Assembly (NCBI GenBank): GCA_950295325.1
Contig: OX485804.1
Location: 45,136,001-45,200,000, forward strand
DNA from: Polytrichum commune
Lineage: Eukaryota; Streptophyta; Polytrichopsida; Polytrichales; Polytrichaceae
Direction: 5' to 3'
Length of the DNA: 64,000 bases
Made by a program: the position numbers and the translations under genes. The notes under the pieces are model-generated. The model ran no database searches and was not told the DNA's origin. It was given only the letters and a program-made list of their open reading frames with translations. How positions within the stretch are numbered: position 1 is the stretch's first letter; each line of letters opens with the position of its first letter. This document shows positions 63,958-64,000 of the stretch, piece after piece.

Positions 63958-64000
63958 CGGAGTTCTACATAACATGGATAATATTTCACGGTTTGTTGGA

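Overview
The window is nuclear DNA of a plant. Its four recognisable genes are plant-type: a TGD2-like chloroplast lipid-transfer protein, a splicing factor 1 carrying the extra RRM found in plants, an NAD-type glutamate dehydrogenase and a ZNF830-like zinc-finger protein. Their introns have GT-AG ends, and plant telomere-type TTTAGGG/AAACCCTAA motifs occur. Gene density is about one per 16 kb, and most of the rest is transposon-derived. I cannot fix the species; the compact single-exon SF1 and unfamiliar repeat families suggest a non-flowering land plant, but this is weakly supported.

Layout. 1-8330 (minus strand) is a decayed APE-type non-LTR retrotransposon (LINE). Reading 5' to 3' from right to left it has a tandem-repeat leader, ORF1 (RRM-like domain plus coiled coil), then an ORF2 that begins inside the end of ORF1. 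ORF2 contains a long His-Pro-Lys repeat region duplicated about four times, a 2A-type ribosome-skipping motif, and a frameshifted APE endonuclease. Its reverse transcriptase would lie beyond the left edge. 8331-16800 is repeats and unassigned DNA, including a tRNA-derived SINE. 16810-20763 is TGD2 (4 exons, minus). 21430-29750 is repeat-rich and gene-free. 33403-36366 is SF1 (one coding exon, minus). 37150-46400 is AT-rich and gene-free. It contains a decayed PIF1 helicase plus endonuclease remnant (Helitron2/Helentron type) and a 749-bp inverted-repeat element flanked by TTAA. 46437-50618 is GDH (9 exons, minus). 51491-58500 is repeats, including a third SINE copy and two long hairpin elements. 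59141-63266 is the ZNF830 homologue (7 exons, plus).

The four host genes are unrelated housekeeping genes: plastid lipid import, branch-point recognition, nitrogen/carbon balance and spliceosome/genome maintenance. There is no sign of a gene cluster. The most unusual content is in the mobile elements, above all the LINE with a 2A motif.
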